64,000 nucleotides of DNA from Onchocerca volvulus (taxonomy: Eukaryota > Nematoda > Chromadorea > Rhabditida > Onchocercidae), in assembly GCA_000499405.2 (NCBI GenBank), contig HG738139.1, positions 14,332,747-14,396,746 on the forward strand. The letters are read 5' to 3'. The translations under genes and the position numbers were made by a program. The notes below the pieces were generated by a model. That model saw only the letters and a program-made list of their open reading frames with translations. It made no database searches and had not been told where the DNA came from. How positions within the stretch are numbered: the first letter of the stretch is position 1; the number at the start of each line of letters is the position of its first letter. This document shows positions 26,000-38,337 of the stretch, piece after piece.

Positions 26000-28085
26000 T
26001 CAGCTCTTATCTGCTTTTTTTAAAAAACGTGGATCGGAAACCAAACACATCCAATCTAAATTTTTTAGCGCTGTATTCAACTTCACTAGCTTTCGTCGTT
26101 GCACTTCGAATGTTTCCTCTTTGGCTATCTGAAATGCAATGCATATAGTACTGTACAATATAAACAGCAGCATCTTCATATGCATCTTTATAATTAATTA
26201 TACATTCCATCAGAAACAAACGTAAAATGAATAATAGTACGTGGTTATGTTAGTCTATTTTACCTTCCATAAATCCAAATATTAGAGCAAATGAAAGTTC
26301 ATTTTTCTAAACTGATAAATAAAAAATTCAATCAGCATTGAAAGAATGAGATTTCTTTCAAATCTAAGTGATTTGCATAAAAATTCCTTGGCTTCATCAA
26401 ATAAATCGTTTGTTATTCACAGACAAAACTATGTGATAAAAGGATTGTTACAGATTTTCATACCACAAACAAATAAGAAATTAATACCAATTCAGGCGGT
26501 TTTTGTGGAGGACTTGGATCGGTCATCAATGTAATGAATTCATCCTCACTGATATTGGTCACTCTTGGTACACAGTCAATTCGCAATCTTATTTCCGTAA
26601 TCTTCGATAAAATATATTCACAATAAGAGAGCAACTGTTCCGGATCGCTTACACCTTGTTGCTGGTGCCAACGATCTACTGATTTCGTCAAACTTGTCAT
26701 CAGTGTATAAGTTCTGCAAAGAAATTGAATCTCTACTCTCATGCATAACCAAAAGACCAAATTAAAACAAGCAGTCTGATTGTGATCTATTGATATATCA
26801 ACCAACATATCACAGTCAGTTTTTTAACTTTCTTTCAAGAGATCCATGGACAGTCAGATTAGTCGCCTTTAACTCGTGCTTCTCTAAATGACTGATCAGT
26901 TCTTCGGAACAAATACTCAAGATTTTACTCTTTTTCCAAAGTTGTCTAAAATGCGAGCAAACAAGTAAACTGCAGTGAAAATAAATAAAAAGAATAAAAG
27001 CGCAGTACATGATATTTTAGCTCACCTAAGCAATAATTCCTGGACCAATTCACGACCGATACATGCCAAGGCAACAACCGAATATTTCGAAAGATCGTTC
27101 AATATCTCGGGAGAATATGGTGGAGGATTCATTGGCCGAGCTGTTTTTGTTTCTTCTTTCTTTGATTTTTCACCTGCCTGATCTGATGCTCTGTAATCTT
27201 AATGACATGAATTGATTATTTATCCTTAACTAGTTTTAAAATTAAATAAAACCATTAAATTTGGTGAAGAAGACTTTAACATCTTGTCGCTTTTATACTA
27301 CTTTCTAAAACAAAATTAACAGTATCTTACACATTATGAAGAAATATTAGCACTAGTTCTAACTAATAATAGCCTCATGTATACTTTTGAGTAGATTGTT
27401 GTGATTGTTGTTTTTGAGATTGCTGCTGAGGCTGATACGGCTGCCGATTTTGAAATTGTTGTTGCTGCTGTTGTTCATTTGATGCTTGCGGTTGCACTCC
27501 TAGTGAATAATTAGGTTGAGACTGTGATGATGGCCGTATTCCCGATGAGGATTCCTGAGGAGTACCTGCAGAATACGGTCTTCCCGGCATACCCTGCATA
27601 CTTGCATTGCTATACATCTGAGTTGTCGGTACACCCTGCATATTTATTATCTGCTGTTGTTGTTGCTGGCGCTGATCAGTTGTAGATGATGGATAACCCA
27701 TCATCATAGCACCACCTATAATTATTAACGCTTAAGAAATGTAAAAGCTTTTTTATTATTGCTGTTTTTTCTTTTCATATTAATGCTTGCTATAGTGTTT
27801 CTTCTCAATTTCCGCATTTACTCTTTTGATTATCTTTATAAATAAACTCCATCCTTAATACCTCACAATATATGGGAAAAATAATTCGAGATTATCGATT
27901 TTATTTGACTTCTCATTCGATATATTCGATGCTGACAAGAACCGATTATAATAGCACCAGATATGTTTGATAAGTTATATCCACTTCCGAGTTACAATTA
28001 AAAATAAATACCAATTAATAGAAATCAAACCCTGAGTTTGTTGATAATATAGCGGCTGATTCGGACCAACACCTGAATTCTGCAT
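26000..28085 (-). CDS. mdt-30: Mediator complex subunit 30 (MED30/MDT-30)
   Basis: Nuclear protein of the Mediator coactivator bridging transcription factors and RNA polymerase II. Six minus-strand exons fit in phase: 28085-28031, 27715-27385, 27190-27026, 26945-26829, 26713-26488, 26128-26000; 340 residues. Residues 1-130 are low-complexity, rich in Gln, Ser, Pro and Met, with a QQQQQQ run. The conserved part begins PPPYSPEILNDLSKYSVV, followed by ALACIGRELVQELLLR, matching the MED30 segment with an IGQE.VQ core, then several amphipathic helices and a C-terminal helix (RRKLVKLNTALKNLDWMCL). The start ATG lies four bases after an acceptor (TTTGCTTCAG), which fits trans-splicing. It follows RFC5 on the same strand; I recall the same two neighbours on the C. 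elegans F44B9 clone. Assignment to MED30 rather than another small helical Mediator subunit rests on that core and synteny. Confidence 0.75.
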
Positions 28086-28624
28086 CTTCCTGAAGCAAAT
28101 CCATCCATGTCAATAAAAACATAATTATATTTAATTTCTGTTCCTCTTTTAGTGACAAGTTTATCACACTTTAATAACCACATCATCAAATCTTCCACAC
28201 TTTTCTTAAACAGTACCAATTATTAAAGCTACCATAATCTTTTTCCATTCAAATAAATTTCCATCCAGTAAAGGAAACAAGAAAACCAAACTTTTGAAAA
28301 TTTCAGCTTTTGAAACCATAGAATTTATTCAAGAGATCATATGTAAAAAGTGAACACATGATTTAAACACGATTATGAAAATAAACAAAAGTGAATAAAA
28401 TTCACCAAATACACAGGAATAATTTCCTATTTTCATAATATCTTATCCTTGCAGAATTTTGAAATTTTGTTTTACCCAAATAATCATTACAGTAGAAAAA
28501 GAACTGAATACTTAATTTCACACTCTCTTGCTTACTAAATGTAACTTTAGTGTTATTCAAATTTTGCAAATGAAGCATTTTTCCTAATAATTCCTGCAAT
28601 TTTATATAAAAATTGAGGATCTAA
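28086..28624 (-). other. Intercistronic spacer between RFC5 and MED30
   Basis: 539 bp between the RFC5 stop codon and the MED30 ATG on the same strand. An acceptor-like TTTGCTTCAG lies at 28090-28099 with its junction four bases before the ATG. Frames here (e.g. 28402-28599) lack family similarity. It is consistent with an operon spacer and trans-splicing onto MED30. Confidence 0.5.
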
Positions 28625-30986
28625 TTAGACTGTCACTGCCTGAGTTTCAGAACCAGAAGCAATTTTTGCCAATTCATCGCGAACGTTGATAAAAACACCA
28701 ATTAAAGTCCCAAGCTGTAAACGATCTGAACAGCCCTGCGACAAATGATACTCGATATCTGCCATACTAATAATTAATCGACTCAGTAATTCTGATGGTA
28801 TGACGAGACGAAATATGAAATCATGCATTGAGTTCAATATGTCGCTTAATGCGAATGCACGCTCATTTCGAATTTCTTCTATTTCTGCAAAATAAAAAAA
28901 AACAATGAAAAGCCATTTATGTATTTGATTTAAGCTTCTGCCAGTGATTTTTTACCGTTGTACGACAGAAAAACAAAAAGTTATCATGATTTAAGAATTT
29001 AATGACTGAGTGATTCAAAAAGACTTAGTATGTCAAACTAAAACTGTCACTGAAGACAGCATGCTCAAAGATAAAAGTGATATTTCGTAGTCTGTCTTCA
29101 CAAAAGGTAAAAGCTGATTAAAGTTCACCAAAAAATACTACTTGTGTAAGCATCTTCCATTGAATCGTTTAATAGTATTCTTACGATTTTTTCAACATCG
29201 GTTGGTAGAGGATAACCCACACATTGATAAACACTCCGATCATCAACTGTCTTAAATGCCATTGCTGTACTCTGCAAAATTATATTGTACTAAACAAGAA
29301 AGTTGAATAAATATTTGTAAATCACAAAAACTCTGTTTCAATTTTTTCAGCTGTATTATCAGTAAGCAAATAATTACCAGAAAAGTAGTTATCATTTGAG
29401 AAATAAAAATAACTAATATCAGAAAATCCATCCATTATAACATTTTTTATGAAAGATAAAAAATTTGTCCGTATAAGATTTGATGTAATTATATATTTCC
29501 TACATAAAACAACTATTTTTTGAACTACCGGTGCACTAATTAATTATCATATTACTAGGTTAATTCGATTCAGAATGAAACAGAGAAATTATTAGGTCAA
29601 GTTATAATCATAGGAAATACGAAATATTTACTTGCAAAACATTGATAACTCGTCTCATGTCTCCTTCAGCCAACTTTAACAATGCTTTCTGACCATCTTC
29701 TGTTACGGTCAGTGATTCTGCTTGTATGATATAATGCAGTCGTGGCAATATTTGTTCCTAGAAGAATCTTATAATAAACCTTTAATGATAAAATAAATAT
29801 GCAAAATTCCTTCGCCTTTTTAAATAAAGCATAATCTGAATGATCTGTTTGTTAGAAATACTAATAAATGTAGATTTAGTATAATAATAACATTAAAGAA
29901 AAGATTAACATTTGAAAGTGGAGCAAAACGTAAACGTGTGCACCGTGACTGGATTGCCGGGATAATTTTCGATAAATAATTACATATAATACAGAATCGA
30001 ACATTATCTGTGAATTTCTCAATTACTCGTCTGAAAGAAGAAGTCAGTTCCAAGAATTATCGCAGAACATAAATCCTATAAATTCAAAATATAAAATCTG
30101 GAATATAAACACTTAAACCCTATCTATATAGTAAAAAAATACCTCAAGGCACTCTGTGCATCCTTCGTCATAGCATCGGCCTCATCCAATATGACCAATT
30201 TCGGTACATTTTTTTGGTTTTTGTCCATATTTAAAGTACTTGTTTGAGCAAAATTAATGATCTGTTCCCGAACAATCCCGATGCCTCGATCATCTGATGC
30301 ATTTAGCTAAAAAATATAACCAAAGAAATATTTGCAATAACCAGGAGATCAACGTAATTTTGCATTTAAATATAAAAGCATTATCAAAGAAACATCTACA
30401 GAGGAAATGTTATAAGACAATTCTCATACCACATAGGAATCAAATCTGTTATAACAATAATATCGAAACTTTTCTATTATTTATACAGAGAAAACAAAAC
30501 GTTGGATTTTTACCAAGTATTATTTTAATAAATTTGAATTCAAAAATGAACTTCTAAAATCATCGACGATAATTGCTTCGGTGTATACATCATCCTCGCA
30601 ACGGCTAATATGGTACTTGTTTTTCCAGTTCCAGGGGGGCCATAAAACAATAAATGTGGCAATCGGTTTTCATTGATCAATTTTGTAACTAAAAACTAGA
30701 AATGTGAAATGCTATAAATATAATGCATTACTTATCAAAAATAAAATCTAAATTAAACAAAAGTTTCCAACAATCTTTCATAAGTTTGATCATGCAGAAG
30801 AGCAAGTAAATTCCAAAGAATCTAAGAATCGATATATTCGGCAATTTTCTTTGACATGAAATTTAAAAAGTAGAATAACTTACGCGTACTGATGATTTCT
30901 TCATGAGAAACAAGTTCAGTGAGATAAGCTGGACGATATTTTTCCACCCATGGCATATTAATCTTGATCTGTTCATCCGATACCAT
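28625..30986 (-). CDS. rfc-5: Replication factor C subunit 5 (clamp loader small subunit)
   Basis: AAA+ ATPase subunit of the RFC clamp loader, which opens PCNA and loads it on primed DNA in the nucleus. Seven minus-strand exons: 30986-30884, 30688-30552, 30306-30143, 30030-29910, 29757-29632, 29271-29142, 28884-28625; 346 residues against about 340 in human RFC5. It starts with an [21 protein letters not shown] RFC N-terminus. Walker A GPPGTGKT is near residue 51, the RFC box LNASDDRGI at 81, Walker [12 protein letters not shown] near 117, and the sensor/arginine-finger segment [16 protein letters not shown] before 166. The collar helices end with [11 protein letters not shown]. These residues pick RFC5 (yeast Rfc3) over the other small subunits. 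All phases fit and nothing is broken. It is probably the first gene of an operon with MED30. Confidence 0.95.
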
Positions 30987-31189
30987 TGTCCCGACACTTA
31001 TCTTCTCGACCTAGTTCAAGTACCACTCTCCCGGGCAATTCAGGTTAGGACGCGAGTTGCGAATGATTTCTTTCAGGAGTTCATTGTTAAATTGCGGATG
31101 TGGTCTTCATTGAAGTTCCGCACTGATTTTTTTTGTTTGATTTAGTCTTTCTTGTCGTTCTCCCAAAGAATTAATATTTAGGTCGTGAG

Positions 31190-31490
31190 GTCATTATGAT
31201 CAGATCAGGATACATTTATCTACGTATATCTTAATCTGATCTGATCTGACTTGATCTCCCTTTGTATACATCTTTAATCTAATTATTATGATCAAATCAG
31301 AATTCATTTATCCTTATATCTTAATCTGATCTGATCTGATCTGACTTGATCTCTCTTTCGTATACATCTTTAATCTAATCATTATGATCAAATCAGAATG
31401 TATTTATTCTTGTATATCTTAATCTGATCTGATCTGATTTAATCTTTTTCCTTATAAATCTTTAACCTGATTTAATCAAATATTAATAAA
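31190..31490. repeat. GATC-rich minisatellite, about three 95-bp units
   Basis: Successive units start near 31192, 31286 and 31381. Each has ATTATGATCAAATCAG, then ATCTTAATCTGATCTGATCT, then ATCTTTAATCTAAT. A further partial unit occurs near 31689-31725 (TTATGATCAAATTATTATGA). The array sits midway in the RFC5/MED19 divergent promoter. Confidence 0.85.
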
Positions 31491-31565
31491 TGGATAATAG
31501 AATGTAAGGTCAAATTGCAATAACAATAAGTATGTCTAGTTTTCTTTAGGGCTGTTGTATTTTTC

Positions 31566-31566
<1 letters not shown>

Positions 31567-31606
<40 letters not shown>
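31567..31606. repeat. Poly(T) tract of 40 bases
   Basis: Uninterrupted T run in the RFC5/MED19 spacer; length is likely variable between individuals or assemblies. Confidence 0.9.
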
Positions 31607-32189
31607 CATTTGGACTAGTGGTGAGAAAAATGGATCTGATTTATAATTAATTTTTTGATAAGAAATATTAATATTTGGATTGTGAAGTCATTATGATCAA
31701 ATTATTATGATCAGATCAAAACTAGTTGTTATTGTAATTTAGCTTTACACTTTTTTATCCATCTATTATTATTTGAAATACTAGAATAACTTCGAATTAT
31801 TGTTAATAACATTAAGCTATGCTACTGTGGATTGTTATGGAAATTAATTTTACTTGAGAATATTTCGGTGAACCATTCCCGAATTCTCAATGTCTGGAAT
31901 GCTAGGAAGTATTTCTCGCATCTTATTGCATGACTCGTGATGATTTACAAAAAATTTGACAGTGCTAGGACTTTTTAATTAAATTAATAAAATTAATAGT
32001 TTTATTAAAATTAAAACAATTAATTTAATTGTCTTATAGCAGGCAAGCAGTGATACAAGCATTTGTTTGAGAAGCGTTCATCACTAAGATGCTACTTGAT
32101 AGAAATTATATCAGATTACTGCTGATAAGGATTATTAGCTGATAAACGTTGATCGAAAAAGCGTTGACAAGAATTCGAAATTTCTGTAG

Positions 32190-32203
32190 GTTTGTTATTT
32201 CAG
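32190..32203 (+). promoter_or_regulatory. Candidate spliced-leader acceptor for MED19
   Basis: GTTTGTTATTTCAG followed 14 bases later by the MED19 ATG at 32218. No upstream exon is needed, so this is a probable trans-splice site rather than a normal intron end. Confidence 0.5.
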
Positions 32204-32217
32204 ATTGAAATTTGAAG

Positions 32218-34293
32218 ATGGATCCTGCTGGAAGTGGTGTCGCATCATCAGGTTCATTACGTACAAAAATATCATTAAAGGGTAGATATTCGCAGTTGTC
32301 GTTAGTATGTCCTTTTCACTTGATGAAACCTGAATTACCACGTTAGTTTCATCCTTTCATTTATTCTATTTTTAGCCATTAAGGCATGAATAAGCAATAA
32401 GATAAGATTTGGTAATGTTAAAAATTCACATATTACAAAAAAAAAAATTTGAGAAGAGAAGAGCTAGAAAATCTGTTAAGCACGACATCTTTTAATAAAT
32501 GGAAAAGCAGATCAGAAAATGTACTGTTAATTATTGGGGAAAATTTGAAATATCTCTGATAGAATTTTTTGGTATTTACAATTTAAAATTATCACTTCCT
32601 GGCAAAATGTAGCAAACTGATAAAGTTATTTATGCGATTTCTCGAACAGAGATACAATTCGTTCATGTGTTTAAATTGAAATTTCGAGATGTTTTATTTT
32701 TTCCAGTATATGATATAGAATTCTGATAGGTTAAAATATTTGGCGCTTTTCTAAGAAAAGAATTGTACTTATGAATTTTGCAGAACAAAGCGTTTTACTT
32801 GGCAGCAATGATTTATTGGCGGAATATGATATGAGCTCATCTTATCAACGTTTTTGTGGCTCGAAACGATTACGCGAAGATCTCGGCTCTTTTCTCCCAC
32901 ATCTTGTTGGCAGTTTCAATTTTGAAAATGCCTTGGAATTCAGGTTTGCAATCCTTCAATTTTTGGTTTTTGTTTGAGGAAATTCCATCTAGATGTTTAT
33001 TTCCAGTAAACGTTCGTATCGATGTAAGAGCGTTAAAAAAAGTATCAAATTGGGATGATATATTTGCTCGAAAGCTTCAAATAAATTGAAGTATATAGCA
33101 GGCAACTTTGAGTAAAGAGATATGAAATTTGAGAATTGTTTGCTTTAATTTAAGAAATTTTTGATTTATTATCATATGAGAAAAAAAGCTGTATCTCTAA
33201 ATAGTGGACCTTTTTAATGATTATTATAACTTATATTCTTCATTTAGCCTTATTTTAGTTCATTGCGGATGTTGGTAGAAAAACCACCGATCACCGGTAA
33301 AGAGATTACCAATCTTTCTGCAAGTGCGATGGCAGGATTTAGGCTCACACCTGGTGCAGTCCCTGAACCCTATAGGTATCTTTAAACATATAAATGCGTT
33401 GTCGGATACTTATTTGCAATTCAAATAAAAAGTAAAGATACATAATGTGTCGCGTGAAGGAACAAAGTTTATTCAATTAGTGAGCTAAATTTTACGTAAA
33501 TTAGATTGCAAAACTGACTGAAAGCAAAAGTGATGAGTTAGAATTTCTAAGTTTTGACATTGCTATGTTTTTACTTCATTGCCTATAAATTTGTAGATAT
33601 TTTGATAATAAGATAGATGATCTGAATGGTGATGCAACAAATTATGATGAGAATGGTGAAGAAACGAAGCATAAAAGGAAATATAAATGGAGCTTGGATG
33701 ATCTTGATGGTAAATTTTATATTTTATATCTTACATGGAAAGCTATACTGCTGATATCATATATAACGTTTGCTTTGAAGATGCTGATTCGGATCGGAAG
33801 AACAGGAAGCATCGCAGCGAAGAAAAAGATAGAAAGAAAGAAAAAAAGAAGAAAAAGGACAAAAAACGAAAGGTAATTGTTGCAGCTACTCACACCATTC
33901 ATTAATTTTTTTTTTCTTTTGGAAATAACTTTAAGTTGTTAATCATTATCGTTGAGTGCAACATATTTTTAAATGACATAGTTGCATCCAAGGATATGAC
34001 CATATATAATATCTTGAATACGAATATAAGGATAACCAATATCAAACCATTCTGTTTGTTCCATGAATAATTACAGCCATTAATAGTTTGGCCGTTTAAC
34101 TTTTGATGGCCAATAAATAGCAGTGATCCTTGAACTTGGTTGAAACTATTGATACATATGTTATGCAATACTCTGAATTCTGTAACTGCTACTAATCTCA
34201 TATCACTATGTGATGTAATGTTTCATGCAAATGATTCAATTTCAGAGAGATTTAAAAGAAGAGGATCCAAATAATAAAATGAGAAAAATGTGA
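32218..34293 (+). CDS. mdt-19: Mediator complex subunit 19 (MED19/MDT-19)
   Basis: Head-module subunit of Mediator, in the nucleus. Six exons: 32218-32281, 32784-32943, 33259-33375, 33597-33709, 33781-33872, 34246-34293; 197 residues. The family core is clear: [12 protein letters not shown], then [16 protein letters not shown] (matching S.LR.L.EKPPI), then [16 protein letters not shown]. After an acidic linker come a KHKRKYKW segment and a long Lys-rich tail ([14 protein letters not shown]), also typical of MED19. The protein ends [15 protein letters not shown]. Phases fit at every intron and the length agrees with invertebrate MED19. Transcription is divergent from RFC5, so one short region separates two Mediator genes and a replication gene. 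Confidence 0.93.
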
Positions 34294-34737
34294 TGTTTTT
34301 TGAATTGAATGTTCGAGGAAGATAATCTATTCTTCAACAACTCATAAATCTGAAAAAGGAAATCAGGAAATGTATCATCTGAATAGCTAAACTTGAGGAA
34401 GACAATAAAAATGGTCAGGTAATGGTTATCTTGCCCACATTGCAAATTTATTTCCTGTTAACATGAGAACATCATGATCGATGTTGTTTAAAATTTGATC
34501 TCGTTTACTGGAATGTGATGGAAAGATAGATACAAATAGTTGCATTACATCCAGTGATACAGATAGTACTTAATGTTGCTGTTAATATACTCTTATTCAC
34601 TTGTCTTTTTTTTAGGTGACTTGTTAGCTCCTTTTGCAAAATTTATCCTAATATTCTTTTTATTCTTATCTCAACAATTTCAACTGATGGTTGTCTTGTC
34701 TGTTTTTACATATTTCCACTTTTACTCATTCATCCTT

Positions 34738-34806
34738 TGAAGAAAAACTTCTGAAGTAAAACGTACTGTAACAAACAGTACGTTTTACTTCAGAAGACTT
34801 TCTTCA
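34738..34806. repeat. Near-perfect inverted repeat, 32-bp arms, 5-base loop
   Basis: The arm 34738-34769 and its partner 34775-34806 pair at 30 of 32 positions around the loop AACAA; the inner 22 pairs are perfect (core CTTCTGAAGTAAAACGTACT). The transcript would fold into a long, tight hairpin. The pre-miRNA-like arm length is notable but the loop is short; a folded-back transposon end is the alternative. Confidence 0.85.
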
Positions 34807-37478
34807 GTTTCTTCATTGCTATCATATTTACTTAGCACTATTTATCATTTGTTGTCATTTGTTGCATAAGTTTAGCTTTCTTTTCTAATCAATGTCTGAA
34901 CAATGAGAAAGAGACGATTCTTGCAAAATAGAGTTTTGTTTAAGCATTTATCTTAAAGACATGAAAGCAGAAAGTAAGGGATTTTTCCAGTAAAATCACC
35001 GGTATCTGTTCCGGATTGGAAGATCACTTTTGTCAAGATTTTTCTGAGATATTACTGAACAGATTTCATTGTATGTAATTCTAAAGAAATATTATCGAAA
35101 TGCTTGCTCATTTTCAAGTTGTTTGATCAAGAATGAGTGAATGCTTTTTCAAGTGTTAAAATACTGTGATACCAACAGTTGCTGTACAGATTCTTTTACT
35201 TGATTTCTTATTCGAGATGTGAATGAAGTGTATGGAAATAATAGAAATAAAGCAAATACATATAAAATCATGGCAGCGACATAATTACGTTTAGTAATGA
35301 AAAGTGCAGTCCTAAGATGCAATTGCATCTGTTACTTTGGATTTTTTATAGAACAAGACTTTATTTTTCACGGAAGTGAAGGTGGGATGTAACAAGATAT
35401 CATCTTTCATTTTTCTTTTTATTTGATGGACATGGTCTTTTGATACCACCTGTTTTGCGGTTATCTCAAAAGCGAAAAAATGACAATAACATAATTACAT
35501 ATAATCATAATAAATCAAAGTTACATGATTGTTTGTAAACAGATTCAATTAATCAAACAAATTCGAATAGTAAGGGAAGTGTAATCGGAAATATGGATTC
35601 AATGATCGATTGCGAATGAAATGGCAACTGTTAGAAACTGCATTGGAAAATTCAATACAATATTACTAAGTTCCACATTTCTATGCTATAGTGAAAACTG
35701 TCAGTTCAAAATTGATTATTCCAACAATTTCGCTATAGAAGTAGCGAAATTTATGTCCATTGTATTTAGTGCGGACTAATAAATTATTGCAATTAACTTC
35801 CGGTAGCTTCCGGCATTAAGATCTTTTCCCCTACTCTTAAGTCAATTTTGAATCTTATCATCTATCAGAATAGGTTAATCTATGAAAATTTATCATCATA
35901 ACATGTGAACAAGCCATATATCATTTCTCTGTAACGATACTTTGAATGTTAACAAATACAAACTACAACCATATAACCAGGAAAATAGTAAGTCAAAATT
36001 GTTCTTTTAAATACATTACAATAAGTGAAAAATAAGAACTATAAAGATATTCCTAATCAGATAATATTAGATAAAAACTTCGAGTAATAAACTTTTATTA
36101 TGTAGATGAAAGTAAAAATATAATAATGGAATTTATTTGCAAATGTATTAGTGCTCTAAATTAGGCCGAATTTGATAACAAACAATAATTTATGTTTGAA
36201 GAATGCCTTCAGATTGATTATTTTTTAAAAATAAAAATTGTTTAATAAAAAAAAAAATAATTTAATCTTTTTTTTCTTTTATTTGGCATTTCAATAGTTT
36301 GAGCAATATTATTAAAAAAGATTCCTTAAACAACAACAATTCCGTCACTCAAAGAAATCAAAAAGTATCTTCTGTATGGAAGGAATTGCTTTACCACTGC
36401 TGACTCACTATGATTATTAATATATTTTTAATAAAGTTGACCTATTTACATACATAAATAAAATATCTCGCAATCTGATATCATACTTTAATACTTTGAT
36501 GATTTCAAAAAAAAAAAAAAAAAACTGATACCTGCCGTTTAACCATAAGTGATTATTGTTAATCTGAACGACATTTTGGAATGATTATTTTCCCTATCCT
36601 CTCAAGATTCTTTTGTTATAAATATTGATCCGAAATTAATCCCATATTTTCCTAGTAAAAAAATATTTAAATAATTGAATGTCGAAAGAAATGGTGAAAT
36701 GTTGAATATAATTAATAGAAATTGAAATTCATGCGAATTATTCCAAAATAATCGCATCATTATTTACACTTTTCCATGTGCTGATTCAATCGAATAGCAA
36801 AGTATCGATAAGTTGCCGCGAAGAAGTTTCCAATTACTTATTCCTGTCGATACGTGAATTTTTTCTATTGACGAATTGGTGAAATATGTAATCTCTTGCA
36901 TAATTTCTCGTATTTTCGTCGCTAATTCAAACGCATATTATTTGATTTTTAAATATTCTTTCGGAAGAAATGTTTGTATCAAAGTTGAATAAAGCAAAAT
37001 TAATTACAAACTATACAACTGAACTGAACACTTGCATAGACGTGTTAAGATAGATAATCAGATTCATACGAGCTTATCCTCAAAAAGAATCGAAGCATCA
37101 ATTATTTAAATCATCAAAAATGTTTTATCCTTCAATGTATATTGTATCTTTTCGTAGTGACAGAAATGTTCCTCATATTTGACCAAATAATGACTCATAA
37201 TGTGTGAGATAATCAATTCATTTCAATTCAGCAATTATTAACTAAGCTTTTTTATTCTTTCGAATCATCTAATTGTTGTTATTTACCATGCAATAGTGTA
37301 TCACTAGGCTTATCTTAAACTTGAAATATGCAATCTTTGCATCTGGTCACTGTCAACATCATTTCAAAGCAATCTTCATTTTTTCATTACTTCATAATGA
37401 TGCTCATTATCAGTTACATAATTTTAAATTAATTATTGATCAAAAATACGAAAGATATGTATTACTAGGTGAGGGCGG

Positions 37479-37634
37479 TCCAAACAAAGCGCGGCCGGCT
37501 CCATCTAATTCAAAAGTTAAACACGCGCCTATTCGAATGCAACGTTGTGTCGAAATTTCAAATCAGTTGATGAAGAACTTGAAATATTTGTGTGGAAGTA
37601 AAACAAACATTTACATCTTTACTTATATAGATTA
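37479..37634 (+). repeat. Dispersed repeat copy, possible RTE-type retroposon 3' end
   Basis: Starts with GCGCGGCCGGCTCC, contains TTCGAATGCAACGTTGTGTC and ends ACTTATATAGATT. It shares order and sequence with the copies at 38161 and 55851. The TTTATATAG-type tail resembles RTE-clade retroposon 3' ends. Confidence 0.6.
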
Positions 37635-38160
37635 CTATTTTTTTTTCTTTTGGCTAGAATAATATTACCTTTATGTTCTTGTACAATTATTATTACAGAA
37701 TGTCAAATTTCCTTCGATTTATCACATCCGCTATAATTATTTCACCATTCCCTACAACAATTTTATATATGATAACATTTGTGTCATATTTCATCATTAA
37801 AATGTAAACATTCCAAAAAGTGTTTGAAAAATAATGCTTGAAATTTTGGTAATTACAGCGATATATTTGTTACATTGCATTAAATAATCAATTAGTTGGT
37901 TATACAAATCAAACTAGTAATTGTTAAATTAAGAGAACGATATTTAAATATTTTAACTTGACATTTATAATTTGATTTGCATAAATAATAGCCTCAAACT
38001 ATTTTAGCATTTTATTCGATATTGTAGCAAAAAAAAAGAGAGCGTTGTTGTTAATTCCGTAAGATGAATTAAATTTTTGCAATCAATTTTTAACATATCG
38101 TATTAGTTCGAAACATTTTAGATGTAAGTAAAAAATTTTCAATATACATATATTAATGAA

Positions 38161-38337
38161 CTAGCTGGAGCCGACCACACTTCGTGTTTTCTTTTTTTTT
38201 TTTTTTTTAGCTCTGAAAGCCTTGAACATGCGCCTTTTCAAATGCAACATTGTATAGAAATTTCAAATCAATCGATAAGAGCTTGAAATATTGCGTAGCA
38301 AATAATAACGAACATTCACATTTTTATTTATATAGGT
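38161..38337 (+). repeat. Dispersed repeat copy, possible RTE-type retroposon 3' end
   Basis: Begins CTAGCTGGAGCCGACCACAC, is interrupted by a poly-T run (38191-38209), contains TTTTCAAATGCAACATTGTA and ends ATTTTTATTTATATAGG. More diverged than the copy at 37479. Confidence 0.6.

Larger units (their letters stand above)
30987..32217. other. Divergent promoter region between RFC5 and MED19
   Basis: 1.2 kb separating two divergent start codons. It contains a GATC-rich minisatellite (31190-31490), a 40-base T run and the acceptor-like site before MED19. No coding sequence is supported. Confidence 0.6.

Noticed and set aside
30297..30557. 86-codon plus-strand frame in RFC5
   Set aside because: Lies in an RFC5 intron and on the opposite strand; no similarity.
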